Positions 52,001 through 64,000 of a stretch of DNA of 64,000 bases are shown here, piece after piece (position 1 is the stretch's first letter; each line of letters starts with the position of its first letter). Position numbers and translations under genes: made by a program. The stretch is from Anisakis pegreffii (lineage: Eukaryota; Nematoda; Chromadorea; Rhabditida; Anisakidae), in the NCBI GenBank assembly GCA_035041965.1, contig JAPYMA010000898.1, positions 186,001 through 250,000 on the forward strand. The letters are read 5' to 3'. The notes under the pieces were generated by a model. It ran no database searches and was not told where the DNA came from. It saw only the letters and a list, made by a program, of their open reading frames with translations.

Positions 52001-55000
52001 CTCCAGTTATCAACAATTGACACTCTCGATCTATAGCATACCACCGTTGTATGGAATCTGGCAAAAGAGATTCGAAAAAATTCGCTCTAATTGCGCTCAA
52101 AACTGAAAAAAATACAGACAGTCACTTCAGTGTTCTTCATTCGCAATGATCTTCATATTCATAACCATAATCCTACTCGTCAACAGCTTATCTGTATCCG
52201 AAACTACAGTTGAAATCCCTCAAGTGATTAGAAAGAAAAAGAATAAGAATGAACGAGAATCACTGACCGAAGGCATTAGGGGAGAGCCAACCAGATCCAG
52301 AATAGCAATTACACTAATTACACAATTTGCAAAACAGCTATATGGCTGCTCACGAATGACAATTATTCACTTCACTTTAATAGCCATCATCAAATTTTTG
52401 TTTTTCTTTGCTACAATCATGGTTTTAAGTGAATCATTATTTCCTACGACTCGATATCATCTATTTTTTTACTTTATTTCCTTCGAAATGGGCAGCTTTC
52501 GAAGCAGGGAACAAATACAACTAGTGAATTGCTGAAAATAATCACACGACATTTGAGAGTCTCTAAAGATCAAAGTGGAAATCCTCTGAGAGTTAGTCGA
52601 AATCATTAACGTTATGACATTTTGTTGTAGTGTAGCGAGGATTGTATCTGAACATTTGAAATTGGATCAAAATTAGTCCTTTTCGTATATTGAAGAGATC
52701 CCGTCTCTGAATTGCTCATGGAATATTGAGACAAATCTCATGCAATTTGAGAAAGAAAGATTTTATTAACTGATAACTCCGTGAAAATAAATGCCATCAA
52801 CTAGAAACGAGAAGCCTATTGCTAGATGACTACAAATATGGAATCGTATTGAGCGAAAAGACTATCCTACTATATCATACTGTAAAAAGGTTTATATGAA
52901 GTATGACATAATCATATCATAATTTCATTAACGGCTTGAGTTCAATATTCCAGCTTACAATTAGATAGTCTATGTATGAGCAGAGATATTGGAAATTGAT
53001 CTTAAAATCTATCAAATGGGAGTTGACACAATCAAGCGAAAGCCTAGAGAACAAAAGACACAACTATCTTAAACAAAACATTGAATTTCTGATGTTTTCA
53101 TTGAAATTCCATACGTGATTACCAGTTCACTTCAATAAGCCCCAATTAAATTTTTTAAAATGAAATGAAGAGAAATGGCATGACTAGTGAATAACAGATC
53201 TGGGGATAAGATCTGCCTGTATTTTTGACGGTCTTCTCTAAATTTCAGGTCAGCCGTTGCAACTATTTTAAGTTCAGTGGGTGGCGGATGTACGTCGATA
53301 GTGATTTCAATGATAGCCACGAAGAAATGTCAAGTGAACTTTCTCATTGATGGTCTTTTGGCTTCTCTTGTCTCAACAACAGGTGTGAAGCTGCTTTCTT
53401 GAGGCATTTTGAGTGCTCATGTAATATACATGATTCTCTGAAGACCTCCAGTTATCTTTCCCAATGCTTTGATAAATCGCTTGCTGGAGAGCGATCATTC
53501 ATGAAAGCCATAAAATGAAGACATTCATGAAGAGAGATGATTCTCTGCGCTAATATCGTTAGCTGCGCGGAAAACAAAAAAGATGTCCACGAAGGAAGAC
53601 AGTGGCATTTGTGATATTTTTGATAAGATAGAGGCATTAAGTAATGAGTTGTTGTATTTGTTGATTGAATGAGAAAAATTTGCAGCGATCTGTTTGTGTG
53701 TCACACCAATGCAAAGTTTAGTGATCGGTTGCGTTGGCTCTGCACTAGCTCTGGCCACATACCCTCTAATGGAGCGTCTCGAAATTGACGATCCCGTTGG
53801 TGTGGTACCTGTCCATGTGGTAGCGCCGATGTGGGGTATGTTATGTGTGGGCATTTTCGCAAAACATGATCCAAATCAGGTCAGCGCCACTTGCTTCAAG
53901 GATCCTAGCAATTTTTGGACATTTTCATATTCTAAGAGCTTCCTCGATGGTTTCCTGTCGAGGCATTTGATCTAAGCGAGGTTCTTCTGATCAATACAAC
54001 TTCACAATTTTCGATTATATCGAAGTGATGCAATTACCAATGGATTTTGAAGATCCATTACGTCGCATTAAATGTTACATCAGATGTTCATTTCGTTCAC
54101 ACTAAATGTTCATTTAATGTGAATGATTTGAGTTAGACATGATTATCAATATCCTCACTGTTATTTGCTATTATCATGTTTCATTCGTAATCATTATAGT
54201 GATTCCTTGTTATCAGTGTTGCTGTTCATTAGTTTTGATCATCATTATTATCATTATGATCATAGATCGATCTGACTCGCGGTTTCAACGGGATATTGTA
54301 TGGAGGCGGATTTTACTTGCTCGGAGTACAGGCGCTGGCCGTTGTGGCCACTACTGTATGGTCGACTTTAACGTGCTTAATTTGTCTTTTTGTGAGTTTT
54401 TGCTTAATAATATCCAGAAAGTTTAATGGAATTGTGCTAAAGGTAATAAATAATGCAGTAATACACATCACATTCTTAATGGGAATAGTTCAGATTTTGA
54501 GTCGATCTCCGTTGGGCGTCAGGATGACCAAATATGAGGAACAGATCGGTGCTGATTTGATAGAGCATGGACTGTCGGGCCATAATATTGCTCGATATGC
54601 TATTGAAAAGAAGCTTACAACTAAGTGATTATTACTGTTTTATTGCTTAGTGTTATTATTATTATTATTACCATTATTATTATTATCATTATTATTATTA
54701 TTACTATTATTATTTATTATTACTATAATTATTTATTGTAACTATTACAGATCGTTCACAAGCGTCATGAAGGCGATCATACGTTGGAAAAAATTGACTC
54801 GAGAGGCTCGTGCAATTCGCCAACTGCGTTCGGTATTGCCCGAAGCTCAAGCTACGACCGTCCGGACAAGTATAGCACCCACACCGTTACCTGAGGCCAA
54901 CCATACGAATTCGAACAACGTTCAGGCTTCCGGTTGGGTTTTTTGCGTTATTTCCGTCGACATTTCGCCCGAAGCTGTTGTCAGGGTGTTGTCAAAAAAA

Positions 55001-55736
55001 TCAGGATCGTTGGGATCAATCGGATATTTCAGATATGACCGGTGTTCTCACAATTCCGCGCCTGGACAGTGGCTGTATGCTTGTGCAGAGAAACTTGAAA
55101 CACTCACGGCGAACGTTGAGTTTTCATAGTGACGGGTTTGTGAACAAGTTTATGCTTACGGTTGCAATATCATCCATTTGATTAAGTAACTGCACTCCGA
55201 TTCAGTTTTTGATCGATATTAGGAGCAAAATTTCATTGGTTTCATAAACTATTCTGTGTGGGAAGCATGATAAATACTTTGATTTGTGATTTATTTTGGA
55301 AATTACTTCATGTTGAGATCAGCCTCGCACTTGGATACATAGCCAAGTTTTCAGTTTATATGAAAGATGGAGCAAAAAGGCCTGAGAATAAGAAAACAGC
55401 GAGAATCAATCCTCAGTTAAGGATTCTAGCTAATCTAACGATACGGATGATGTAACGATAGCGAGATGTAGTCGTATTCGGCCTTATGATCTAGTTCAAG
55501 AGGAGTTTTGTGTAGAAATCAGTGCGAAGTTCGGAGTTTACAGGGCCGATCCGCTTTCGCAGAGGTCATCATGCAGATCAACCAGATCGATGCAACAAGA
55601 TCCATTGGCAGTGCCTACTCCACGACAATTCTCTTCATTCAAGACACTAATTCCTGAGCCATCTGCGGATTCTCATAACACTCAAACAGAGAGACATACT
55701 TCGGAATCACCGTCGATTGGAATTCCAATATCATGA
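49047..55736 (+). CDS. Amt-family ammonium transporter
   Basis: Exons: 49047-49185, 50412-50681, 51063-51211, 51595-51800, 53249-53382, 53686-53879, 54266-54391, 54494-54624, 54751-54932, 54985-55135, 55544-55736. All phases agree, giving about 624 residues. The core has 11 expected membrane helices: DDAVWIITSSFTIFTMTSG then FGLLESGRVSSKDEVNIMVKN; SYWMFGFGLTFG; FLFQMSFATTTSTIVSG; AHWIWSPHG; and VVDAAGCCAVHLVGG, with the conserved Asp and first pore His. Then FMLWWGWLAFNTGSTYG, VVPVHVVAPMWGMLCVGIF with the second pore His, and LYGGGFYLLGVQ. Both pore His residues mark Amt rather than only Rh-like. A long Ser/Arg-rich cytoplasmic tail follows (exons 8-11), including EYEEQIG-like KYEEQIGADLIEHGLSG. 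One intron is only 52 nt (54933-54984). Nematodes have several amt paralogs, so I give no symbol. Confidence 0.93.
52146..52535 (+). CDS. Candidate nested small secreted or membrane protein in an Amt intron
   Basis: An ATG-initiated open frame of 129 codons inside intron 4 of the transporter gene. It begins with a signal-peptide-like stretch (MIFIFITIILLVNSL), then a polar, basic segment (KKKNKNERESL) and a second hydrophobic segment (LIAIIKFLFFFATIMVL). No family is recognised. In an AT-rich intron a hydrophobic open frame can arise by chance, so this is only a candidate. Confidence 0.2.
   Translation: MIFIFITIILLVNSLSVSETTVEIPQVIRKKKNKNERESLTEGIRGEPTRSRIAITLITQFAKQLYGCSRMTIIHFTLIAIIKFLFFFATIMVLSESLFPTTRYHLFFYFISFEMGSFRSREQIQLVNC
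53528..53680 (+). mobile_element. SINE-like dispersed repeat, copy 3
   Basis: Matches the copy at 43889-44053 over GATGATTC, CGTTAGCTGCGCGGAAA, GAAGGAAGA, TGTGATATT, AGAGGCATTAA and TAATGAGTTG. It ends less than 10 bp before the exon 6 acceptor of the transporter gene, so it supplies most of the intron 5 3' end. The A-rich tail is degraded. Confidence 0.6.
54650..54735. repeat. (ATT)n microsatellite in Amt intron 8
   Basis: ATT/ATC repeats fill most of the 126-bp intron between exons 8 and 9. The leucine-rich open frame through it is an artefact. Confidence 0.9.
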
Positions 55737-58700
55737 CATACTCGGATGCTTGGTCATTTTGCCGATGAAGGGCACTCTATTGCTTGCTTTCTCGGGTAAA
55801 TTTATTCTGATCTGTTGTAAACTGTCAAAGATTTGCAGTGAATTTGTTTGTAAATCTGTTCTATTAAATCTGCTTCTATTGAAATTTCAGTTTCGGAATT
55901 GTGTTCAGATGCTGAAGTGCCTTTCTTGCACACGAATCTTATTTTTCTTGTGGATTGTTAGCTCGTCAAATGGATAGATATCACGTGTGCTGTATATTTC
56001 GAAGTAAAGATGAAAAAATGAAACAATTTTGTAACTGCAGAGTTTTCATTGATCTTATTTCACGGGTTGATCTCAGATTTTATTCTGTTGATGTATCATA
56101 TAGATGTGAGGCGACTCCATGGATTTTGAGGATTCATGCGAATGTATTCGCCAAAAAGTTCATGGAATCTTCTTTAAAGGATGTTTCCTGAATGAAAGTC
56201 AAGACAAAATGTTAAACTTGATACAATTCGATGCGATATTGTTACGATGTGCGAAATAATCGTAGCTCGTAGAGTTTAGCTTGAAAATATGACTAGAGGA
56301 TTGAAATTTGAAAAGAAATAGGAATGGGTGCTCGGAAACTGGAAGTGTTATTGAATACTGATTGTGAGTTGAGAAATATTCGCACGATTCAATGGAAGAA
56401 GCATTTGGATGGAGCCAAATTAATAAAGTGAGCATTGAAATGTTACGAGTTTTTGTTATTGGTGGTTGATTAGAAATTGAAACACCTCTGAATATATATC
56501 ACAAACTTTTCACTAATGTCCTTTATTTTAGGAAACCAAAAAACATGACGAATGTGAATTAGATGATTCTAAATTTAGAAATCATTAATATAAGTCGATT
56601 AGAGCAATTAATTTCAAAGGAATGTTATTATCTAAAACGTCGATCTAGATTCATGAAGTCTCATGTTATTATTCGATTTGATTTAAGATTTTCATTTGGA
56701 CAGACAGGTTGCCTAGATGGAAATGTCATTTCGAATCATTGTTTATTTGAGAGAAGGTCTTTGTGATTCGTCTTGATTGTGATTGCTTTTGAAATGTGCG
56801 TGTAACAACGTGGTTTGTTTTTCACTTTTTGAAATAAAATTGCGGAGCTGAGAACAGAAAGGTGGCGAATAATGCGAATCTTTCAGCGATTCACATAGTA
56901 TCTAGATGGATTATGGGATTTCAAAATAGCTCTGGATTGTCCAGATCAAAATGTGTGCATTTCGATATGAGTGGTTAAGGTAAAACCTAAGAGATCACGA
57001 TGAAATGTCCAAATTCAGTTCAGCTGGATACAATCCTGTTGCCATGCGTTTTACCGTTTGTGATAGCATCCTTAACTTGTATCAACTTTTCAGTTGTTAT
57101 TCTTATCGTTAGTGTCGCCTAGCTCATCTTTTAGCTGGTATCATTGTTATGATGGTTTTCACTTTAGTGAATACACTTTAGTGTTCTGCGTGTAGTGTTC
57201 ATGTGAGATACGTGTAATGTCTTAATTCGTTTATCCGAGTTTTTGATGAGCAAAAATAATGTATGAAGATCGATGACGAATTGTACAGTGCAAAATGCTG
57301 AATAAATAAATTGTTTATTGGAAATGCAATGATAATGAACACACTCAAAATCAAATCCATCTGAATGGTGATGGTGACAGAATGAAATGAAGTGAAACGA
57401 TTGAAACTGAACGCAGCACGCCCCACGAGCGCATTCCAACCATGCTAATGCCGCATTCCTTGACGGCAATTTCACATCTGAATGGATGCATGAGTCAATT
57501 TAATTTATAGATTGAATTAATGCAAACATTACATTTCATTATTTGTAGTCATTAAACAATTCATAACTCTCAGCATTAATCCGTTATCGTTGGATATTTG
57601 CACATAAGAGGGTTTTTACTCATAATCCGAAACGAGATTATCTTCGAGACTTTAGTGCTTACAAGGAGATTTACAAGAGACTCGTTAGAAGAGTTTAGCA
57701 TGGTTTTTTGAAGAATTTCAATTGATCTCGCCTCAGCAGATCAATAATCTCTCAAGCTGAGTGAATGATCAGCAGATCTGATCACGAGAATTGACCTCCA
57801 ATGAGTTTGAATTGATCTCCTAGAATTCGAATGACCATCGACGAAATTTCGATGATCTAGGAAAATCGAGTGAAAATCGAATTCTGCACTTTTCGCTTTT
57901 GCAAAACAGTGTCAATGCAGCAAAATGTTTCATCATCCAAATTCGTCACTCTGACGAATTCAGCAAAAGGAAGAAGGTCAACATCATTAATTGCTGTGAA
58001 TTATTAAACTGCAATTCTTGAGTGGCAAGCAACTTTTTGAGATGGTAAAGAATTATGCGAACAATTGATAAACTGTTTGCTCTTGGTTGGAATTTTTAAA
58101 GAGCGCAACGTGCAAGACATCAACAAAATTCCTTGAGAATGTCACCGAGTATTATTGTTTTGATTATGATGAATGTACTGTGACGCATTTGCATGATACT
58201 TGTTAGACGAATTCACTTGAATCAAACATGGAATTCATATTGAATTTAAAAAATACTGAAGGTGTCTTTTGCAATTTGTAATTCTCGAACTTCTGCGACA
58301 TTTGACGACTGTACAGTCGCATAGGGGTAATATCTCATAATTATCACAAACATAACCTTGCAAGCGTCAACAATTCCATGAATGGGTTGCGTAGAAATTG
58401 AACAATCAGTGTCGTGTCCATGATGTGCAAACAAATATTGACTGAAAATCTATTTTCAGCTGATGCGAGTCAAAGGCTGGAAAATATTGACAGAAAAACA
58501 TTTGTTTCTATTATCAATCCCAAATTGATGATGGCGAAGACATTATCGAAAGTATCACGTCTTAACTCAGCAACTGATATCATGATGTTTTTTGTTTTCA
58601 ACATGAAAATGAACCCTGAGGTGTTTGAACAAGGAAGTTGACAATCAGCCATGTTGTAATTTAAAATTCAAGTTTGTTAATAAGAAAACCTGTTGTAGAT

Positions 58701-60991
58701 ATGCTTCGCCAATAGTGATAATATGATAATAATAACAATAATAATAATGAGGAAGTATAATATGTTCGATATGTAAAAATTCACGTGCCAAAGAAGTGAT
58801 ACTAGGGATAGCCCCTGATCTAACACTGCTACTTTGATAAGGCAATCAAAACAAAACTTAAATTCTTACTAGATGACGAGAACAAATTACAACAAATTAT
58901 TTACAACGCCAAATATTTAGAGAGATAATAATCAAACTTATTGATCTAGTATTTGCTATATCTCAGAGGTCAACTAACTTAACATTCGCCTAATTTAAAC
59001 GTGATTCCATAAGCAAAACGTAAATTTATAAATGATTACTTGTATTTGAGGATTATTTTGCATTCTTAAGAACAGGCAATTATAATTTTCGTAGAGCAGT
59101 CCAGATCAAAATATTTGAAATGGAAATAAGAGATGACCAGCGACTAATATCATTGGGTGAGATTATTCGATCTCATCTGAACCATACCCTATTATCTTAC
59201 CTATCTCAGGATTATCTGACAAACTCGCAATTTTCAAGGGGACTGAAACGTGACTAATCAATTTATCAAACGAATGTTAGCTTTTGGAGAGAGGAATTTT
59301 CAGAAATGGAATGTTGGTTTGACAAAAAAGGATTTATCGAGTTTACGTGCCCGCTATCATAATTGGGATTGGTACAGTTACTAGTAATGTGATTTGTATT
59401 ATCATTACTGCAAGATATTACTATTATCACTGCTATATCACTGTTCTTAGTGACATTATTATTGCTGGAAACTGACGGTTTTTGAGAGTATGGCCTGAAA
59501 TAGCGTTCGATTTGCGACGTTCAAACGTTTGTTCAGCACTCCGAAACGTCTCCGAAATGTCGAAGCCGTTTACAGAGTCGAACGTGCTCGGTATCACAAT
59601 GATTTCTACTATTTTTTCTGTATCGTAATGATTTGAATTCATAATGAAATTCTAAAATTATAAACTGTTCTTATGGTGAGGATATTTTGCTGTAACATTA
59701 TTATTCAATTAATATTGCTATAATACTATCGACTTTATCGTTATTTGCAAGACTATCGACATTATTATTATATTACTACTAATATTATTAGCACTTCACT
59801 GCTTTCTATTCGGATTGAATTTCGATTGTGTCTGGCGGCTAATTAACCGTCGTCGCTGTCTGACCAAGACCAAGAACCATTATCTCACAGAGGATTTGAA
59901 TCGTTCAGATATAATTTGTTGAAGAAAAGTTTAGTGAAGATATTTCTTTTTAATGTCATTGCTAATGTTGTTAGTGTTATCGCGATAATGATGACGAAAG
60001 AAATTGCTGTGCTCTTCGATTTTTCTTAAATTGTTTTAAGAATTGATATGATTATGACGTTTGTTCGTTGTGTTTCGATGACGTATTCGTTCGGTGTTCA
60101 GTTGAGCAGAAATGAAAGAATTCAATCACATGGAAGGGATACGATGCGATATAATATCTGTGAATAAATATTGATGTTTACAATTTTTTAAAATGTTCTA
60201 TGCTTTTTCATGAAGGAATTTCAAAATCGAGCAGAGTTTACGAGAATGAACCGATTCGAGAATATTGAAATGGTTGTGGTTTTGATGATTTTTTATTGGT
60301 GATCTTATTTGAAAGTTGAACAAATTTATTCTGAGCAAATGATTTAATTCGTAAGATGGGTCGGTCAACACGACAGATTTGATCTAAAAATAGCGTTTAG
60401 TATTCATCGAATCATCGAATAACCGCAATGGTGTCACTTTTAATTAATGACGAGTTTTGCTCACTGAAGCGTTCCAACATGACGGATGGATGAAATTTTA
60501 TTCGTTTTATGTGAAAATGGAAACAATTCTTGCTATTTTGCGAAAATTATCAGTTTTGAGGAGCATAAGCATGCATCGTTCGTTCAAGCTGACGTGAAAA
60601 TAAATCACATAATGTGAATTAATGTGTTCAGATGCGTGATTGTGTTCAGACTGGGGAATGCCCTAATTAGCGAAAGGAATTCGCATTGGCATAGGGCAAA
60701 ACTCGTTTGAAAAATTAGAATACATCTTTTTTTTGCGATAGAAATTGTAATCGTTGGGCAGATGAAAACAATTGTAACAATTCCACAATTAAACTTAAAA
60801 CTGTATTACAGCAAATACACCATCATTGATGATCGAACGAAAACACTTTGTTAAAATACACGTGAATATTTCTTCACTTAACATAAATTTTTGAAATATT
60901 TCACCTTTCGGTCCATTTGCTTTCTTCAAATGAATTCATTTTCCCTCGGTGAGATTTTCTAAGATACAAGCGAACACTCTATTAACAACCC
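55737..60991. other. Gene-free region downstream of the Amt gene
   Basis: No exon chain is recognisable over more than 5 kb. An open segment at 58460-58641 follows a TTTCAG and ends in TGA after about 60 polar codons, so it could be an isolated terminal exon, but I find no partner exon or family. The rest is AT-rich with no feature I can support. Confidence 0.45.
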
Positions 60992-61216
60992 CATTAGACC
61001 AATGATCCCCAAGTTTGGCTGCTTCATTGCTCCCCCTTCGATGGTCTAGCAGGCTGTTATTACTTCTCCTGCCTGTTCCGCTACGATAAAACTTACTGTT
61101 TCAATGCATGACTTCAGAACGAATTTCCCGACTCTCTTCAGTATCCCTGACACCCCCAAATTGCCCAAAAAATGGGTAATTTCCTTCCCCGGCCTATGGG
61201 TACCCCTGCATTAGAC
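60992..61216. mobile_element. hAT-type MITE with an 8-bp target-site duplication
   Basis: The 209-bp element (61000-61208) starts CAATGATCCCCAAGTTTGG and ends, in reverse complement, CAGGGGTACCCATAGGCCGG. These hAT-like imperfect termini are flanked on both sides by the direct repeat CATTAGAC (60992-60999 and 61209-61216). There is no transposase, so it is non-autonomous. A related copy is at 19059-19248, and a second, truncated copy with the same flank is in the right palindrome arm. Confidence 0.85.
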
Positions 61217-64000
61217 TGCTAAATTGAACGGAAACTTTATCCTGTTGTAGATGCTGAACAGGGGTGATCTGAGCCTACTAGTCACTAGACGATTGGAACC
61301 GACTTATTCCATTTTCGAAACGCTATCACTGCCAATCATTATACAGTAATCTTAAATTGTATGGCAAAAAAAAAGAAAATTCCACTGGAAACAATTTAAA
61401 GAGAATATGAGGAAAAACTGATAGAACAAGAAGGCAAAATGCGAAAGACGAATGAAATTTGCGGAAAACTCTTATGGAACAAATGAAATATCTCAAAAAC
61501 GCTCAAAATTCTCGAAAAAAAAATTCACAGATTCTAAATTTATGGCTATTTTAGGATTTGTTTCAACGGGTATCATCATGTTTCCAATCAGCTAAAAATT
61601 TTCTAATCGATCACTTTTACTGATTGGAAGTTCTTGTGTTCATGATAACTTCATCAATTTGCTGAACGAAAATTCGAAAAAGCTTTTTTTTCCTGCCAAA
61701 AATGCCGAAAAATATGGAATTTTTTGAATGAATGAAATTGCAGCAGTCAAAAAGGCGTCAAAAATTCTGCGATTCATTTCACATCACTACGTAATGAATT
61801 CAGATAACCGGATTGAATTGTTAGCGTTTCTCTTGAAATTGTTTTATGGCAATTAATAATCAACAAAAATGTCAAGAAAACATTTTTTGTTTAATATCGT
61901 ACAAAATATTTCCAAATTTCTGTAGGAATCTGCGATACTTTGACAACACTTTGATTTATTAGAGTTGGTTTAATTATTGAGGAATTTTTAAGCGATGCAA
62001 GTGTATCGAAATTCCTTCTTTTTCATTTAGTTGTTACACAAATCACGAGGAAATTTATGTAAGTAATTTATAAAAACGGTAATAATAATAACAGTAATTT
62101 TAATAATAATAATAATAATATTAATAATAATAACAGTAATAAAAATAGCGATAAAATATAATGTTGAATAATACACTTTGCATTTTGAAATGGTTTTTAT
62201 AAAATTGTTATTGGTGCGGAAAGACTAACAGAAAATCGTCTTTTGTCTAAAAATATTCGAATGTTTATAGTTTCTACTGGATCGTTTCAGAGCCCGAGAT
62301 GTTTTGCGTGGCAGATCATGAATAGGTCAAGTATTACACTTAGGTTTATTTCTGAATAGAGCCGAGACTAACAATAAGACTCGACTAGTATGTTCATAGA
62401 TTCCGTGAAATCTCTTTAGTTCAGGTCATGCAATTCAAGCTCTTCAGAGGTTCGTTTCGACTGAATGGGCAATTCATTATAAACAAACACGACAGAATAA
62501 TTATTTATTGCGATTGAAGTTTCATAGAAACATTCCACATTGTAATATTCACATTAGATAACTTGCAAGTTATCTAATGTGAATATTACAATGTGGAATG
62601 TTTCTATGAAACTTCAATCGCAATAAATAATTATTCTGTCGTGTTTGTTTATAATGAATTGCCCATTCAGTCGAAACGAACCTCTGAAGAGCTTGAATTG
62701 CATGAGCTGAACTAAAGAGATTTCACGGAATCTATGAACATACTAGTCGAGTCTTATTGTTAGTCTCGGCTCTATTCAGAAATAAACCTAAGTGTAATAC
62801 TTGACCTATTCATGATCTGCCACGCAAAACATCTCGGGCTCTGAAACGATCCAGTAGAAACTATAAACATTCGAATATTTTTAGACAAAAGACGATTTTC
62901 TGTTAGTCTTTCCGCACCAATAACAATTTTATAAAAACCATTTCAAAATGCAAAGTGTATTATTCAACATTATATTTTATCGCTATTTTTATTACTGTTA
63001 TTATTATTAATATTATTATTATTATTATTAAAATTACTGTTATTATTATTACCGTTTTTATAAATTACTTACATAAATTTCCTCGTGATTTGTGTAACAA
63101 CTAAATGAAAAAGAAGGAATTTCGATACACTTGCATCGCTTAAAAATTCCTCAATAATTAAACCAACTCTAATAAATCAAAGTGTTGTCAAAGTATCGCA
63201 GATTCCTACAGAAATTTGGAAATATTTTGTACGATATTAAACAAAAAATGTTTTCTTGACATTTTTGTTGATTATTAATTGCCATAAAACAATTTCAAGA
63301 GAAACGCTAACGATTCAATCCGGTTATCTGAATTCATTACGCAGTGATGTGAAATGAATCGCAGAATTTTTGACGCCTTTTTGACTGCTGCAATTTCATT
63401 CATTCAAAAAATTCCATATTTTTTGGCATTTTTGGCAGGAAAAAAAAGCTTTTTCGAATTTTCGTTCAGCAAATTGATGAAGTTGCCATGAACACAAGAA
63501 CTTCCAATCAGTAAAAGTGATCGATTAGAAAATTTTTAGCTGATTGGAAACATGATGATACCCGTTGAAACAAATCCTAAAATAGCCATAAATTTAGAAT
63601 CTGTGAATTTTTTTTTCGAGAATTTTGAGCGTTTTTGAGATTTTTCATTTGTTCCATAAGAGTTTTCCGCAAATTTTATTCGTCTTTCGCATTTTGCCTT
63701 CTTGTTCTATCAGTTTTTCCTCATATTCTCTTTAAATTGTTTCCAGTGGAATTTTCTTTTTTTTTTGCCATACAATTTAAGATTACTGTATAATGATTGG
63801 CAGTGATAGCGTTTCGAAAATGGAATAAGTCGGCCTAATCGTCTAGTGACTAGTAGGTTCAGATCGCCCCTGTTCAGCATCTACAACAGGATGAAGTTTC
63901 CGTTCAATTTAGCAGTCTAATGCAGGGAAACCCATAGGCCGGGGAAGGAAATTACCCATTTTTTTGGGCAAGTTGGAGGTGTCAGGGATACTGAAGAGAG
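61132..64000. repeat. Very large inverted repeat (palindrome), truncated by the window end
   Basis: Left arm 61132-62565 and right arm 62566-64000 are reverse complements over about 1.43 kb each, meeting without spacer at the palindrome ACTTGCAAGT (62561-62570). The arms differ at scattered single bases, such as around 61203, 61246, 61273 and 61310 and a G/C change near 62426, plus one net indel. They are close to but not exactly identical. The pairing is still intact at the last base, so the arms extend further. Both carry the same (AAT)n tract and the start of the same hAT element. No coding content is supported. Confidence 0.95.
63915..64000. mobile_element. Second copy of the hAT MITE, cut by the window end
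   Basis: GTCTAATG (63915-63922), the reverse complement of the CATTAGAC target-site duplication, precedes CAGGGAAACCCATAGGCCGG, the end of the element at 61000-61208. The copy is therefore part of the right palindrome arm and not an independent insertion. Confidence 0.85.

Noticed and set aside
54650..54780. Leucine-rich peptide preceding Amt exon 9
   Set aside because: It is translation of the (ATT)n tract. The exon starts at 54751 after TTACAG.
1..64000. tRNA, rRNA or CRISPR features
   Set aside because: No cloverleaf with paired acceptor and T arms, no rRNA core motif and no regularly spaced repeats were found by eye. A tRNAscan run would be decisive for tRNAs.

Overview
This is a eukaryotic, AT-rich window that looks like a nematode. 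Genes are split into many small exons, nearly all introns are GT-AG with a TTTCAG-type 3' splice site, exons run about 36-280 bp, and TTTCAG/TTTTAG sites lie just upstream of some start codons, as expected for spliced-leader trans-splicing. I worked exon chains out by hand from reading frame, intron phase and remembered family signatures. No alignment was run. I saw no prokaryotic features, rRNA, tRNA or CRISPR.

Layout: (1) 1-1878, non-coding. (2) 1879-13417 (+), an M13 zinc metallopeptidase (neprilysin family), 19 exons. (3) 13418-16775, gene-free with two hairpins. (4) 16776-18008 (-), a small secreted cysteine-rich (Lustrin-like) protein, three exons. (5) 18009-21402, gene-free with a dispersed hAT-like repeat. 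(6) 21403-28581 (+), a ClC-3/4/5-type Cl-/H+ exchanger, 18 exons. (7) 30765-34760 (+), SNAPc subunit 1. (8) 35290-37670 (+), the proteoglycan linker galactosyltransferase B3GALT6/SQV-2. (9) 38649-42471 (+), the GPI inositol acyltransferase PIG-W/GWT1. (10) 42472-49046, gene-free, with a SINE-like repeat and a GC-rich nested palindrome. (11) 49047-55736 (+), an Amt-type ammonium transporter, 11 exons. (12) 55737-61131, gene-free. (13) 61132-64000, a very large inverted repeat whose arms meet with no spacer and which runs off the window edge.

The genes are mostly housekeeping functions and do not form one pathway. SNAPC1, B3GALT6 and PIG-W lie head to tail on the same strand with gaps of about 530 and 980 bp, so a nematode operon is possible. 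B3GALT6 and PIG-W both work in the secretory pathway, on proteoglycan and GPI-anchor assembly.

The most unusual structures are the end-of-window palindrome with slightly diverged arms, a cluster of at least eleven TTGTTTAC (forkhead consensus) sites in B3GALT6 intron 1, several partial exon or splice-site duplications inside genes, a nested GC-rich palindrome near 44.5 kb, and a miRNA-sized hairpin near 14.65 kb. I did not find a convincing new multi-gene system.
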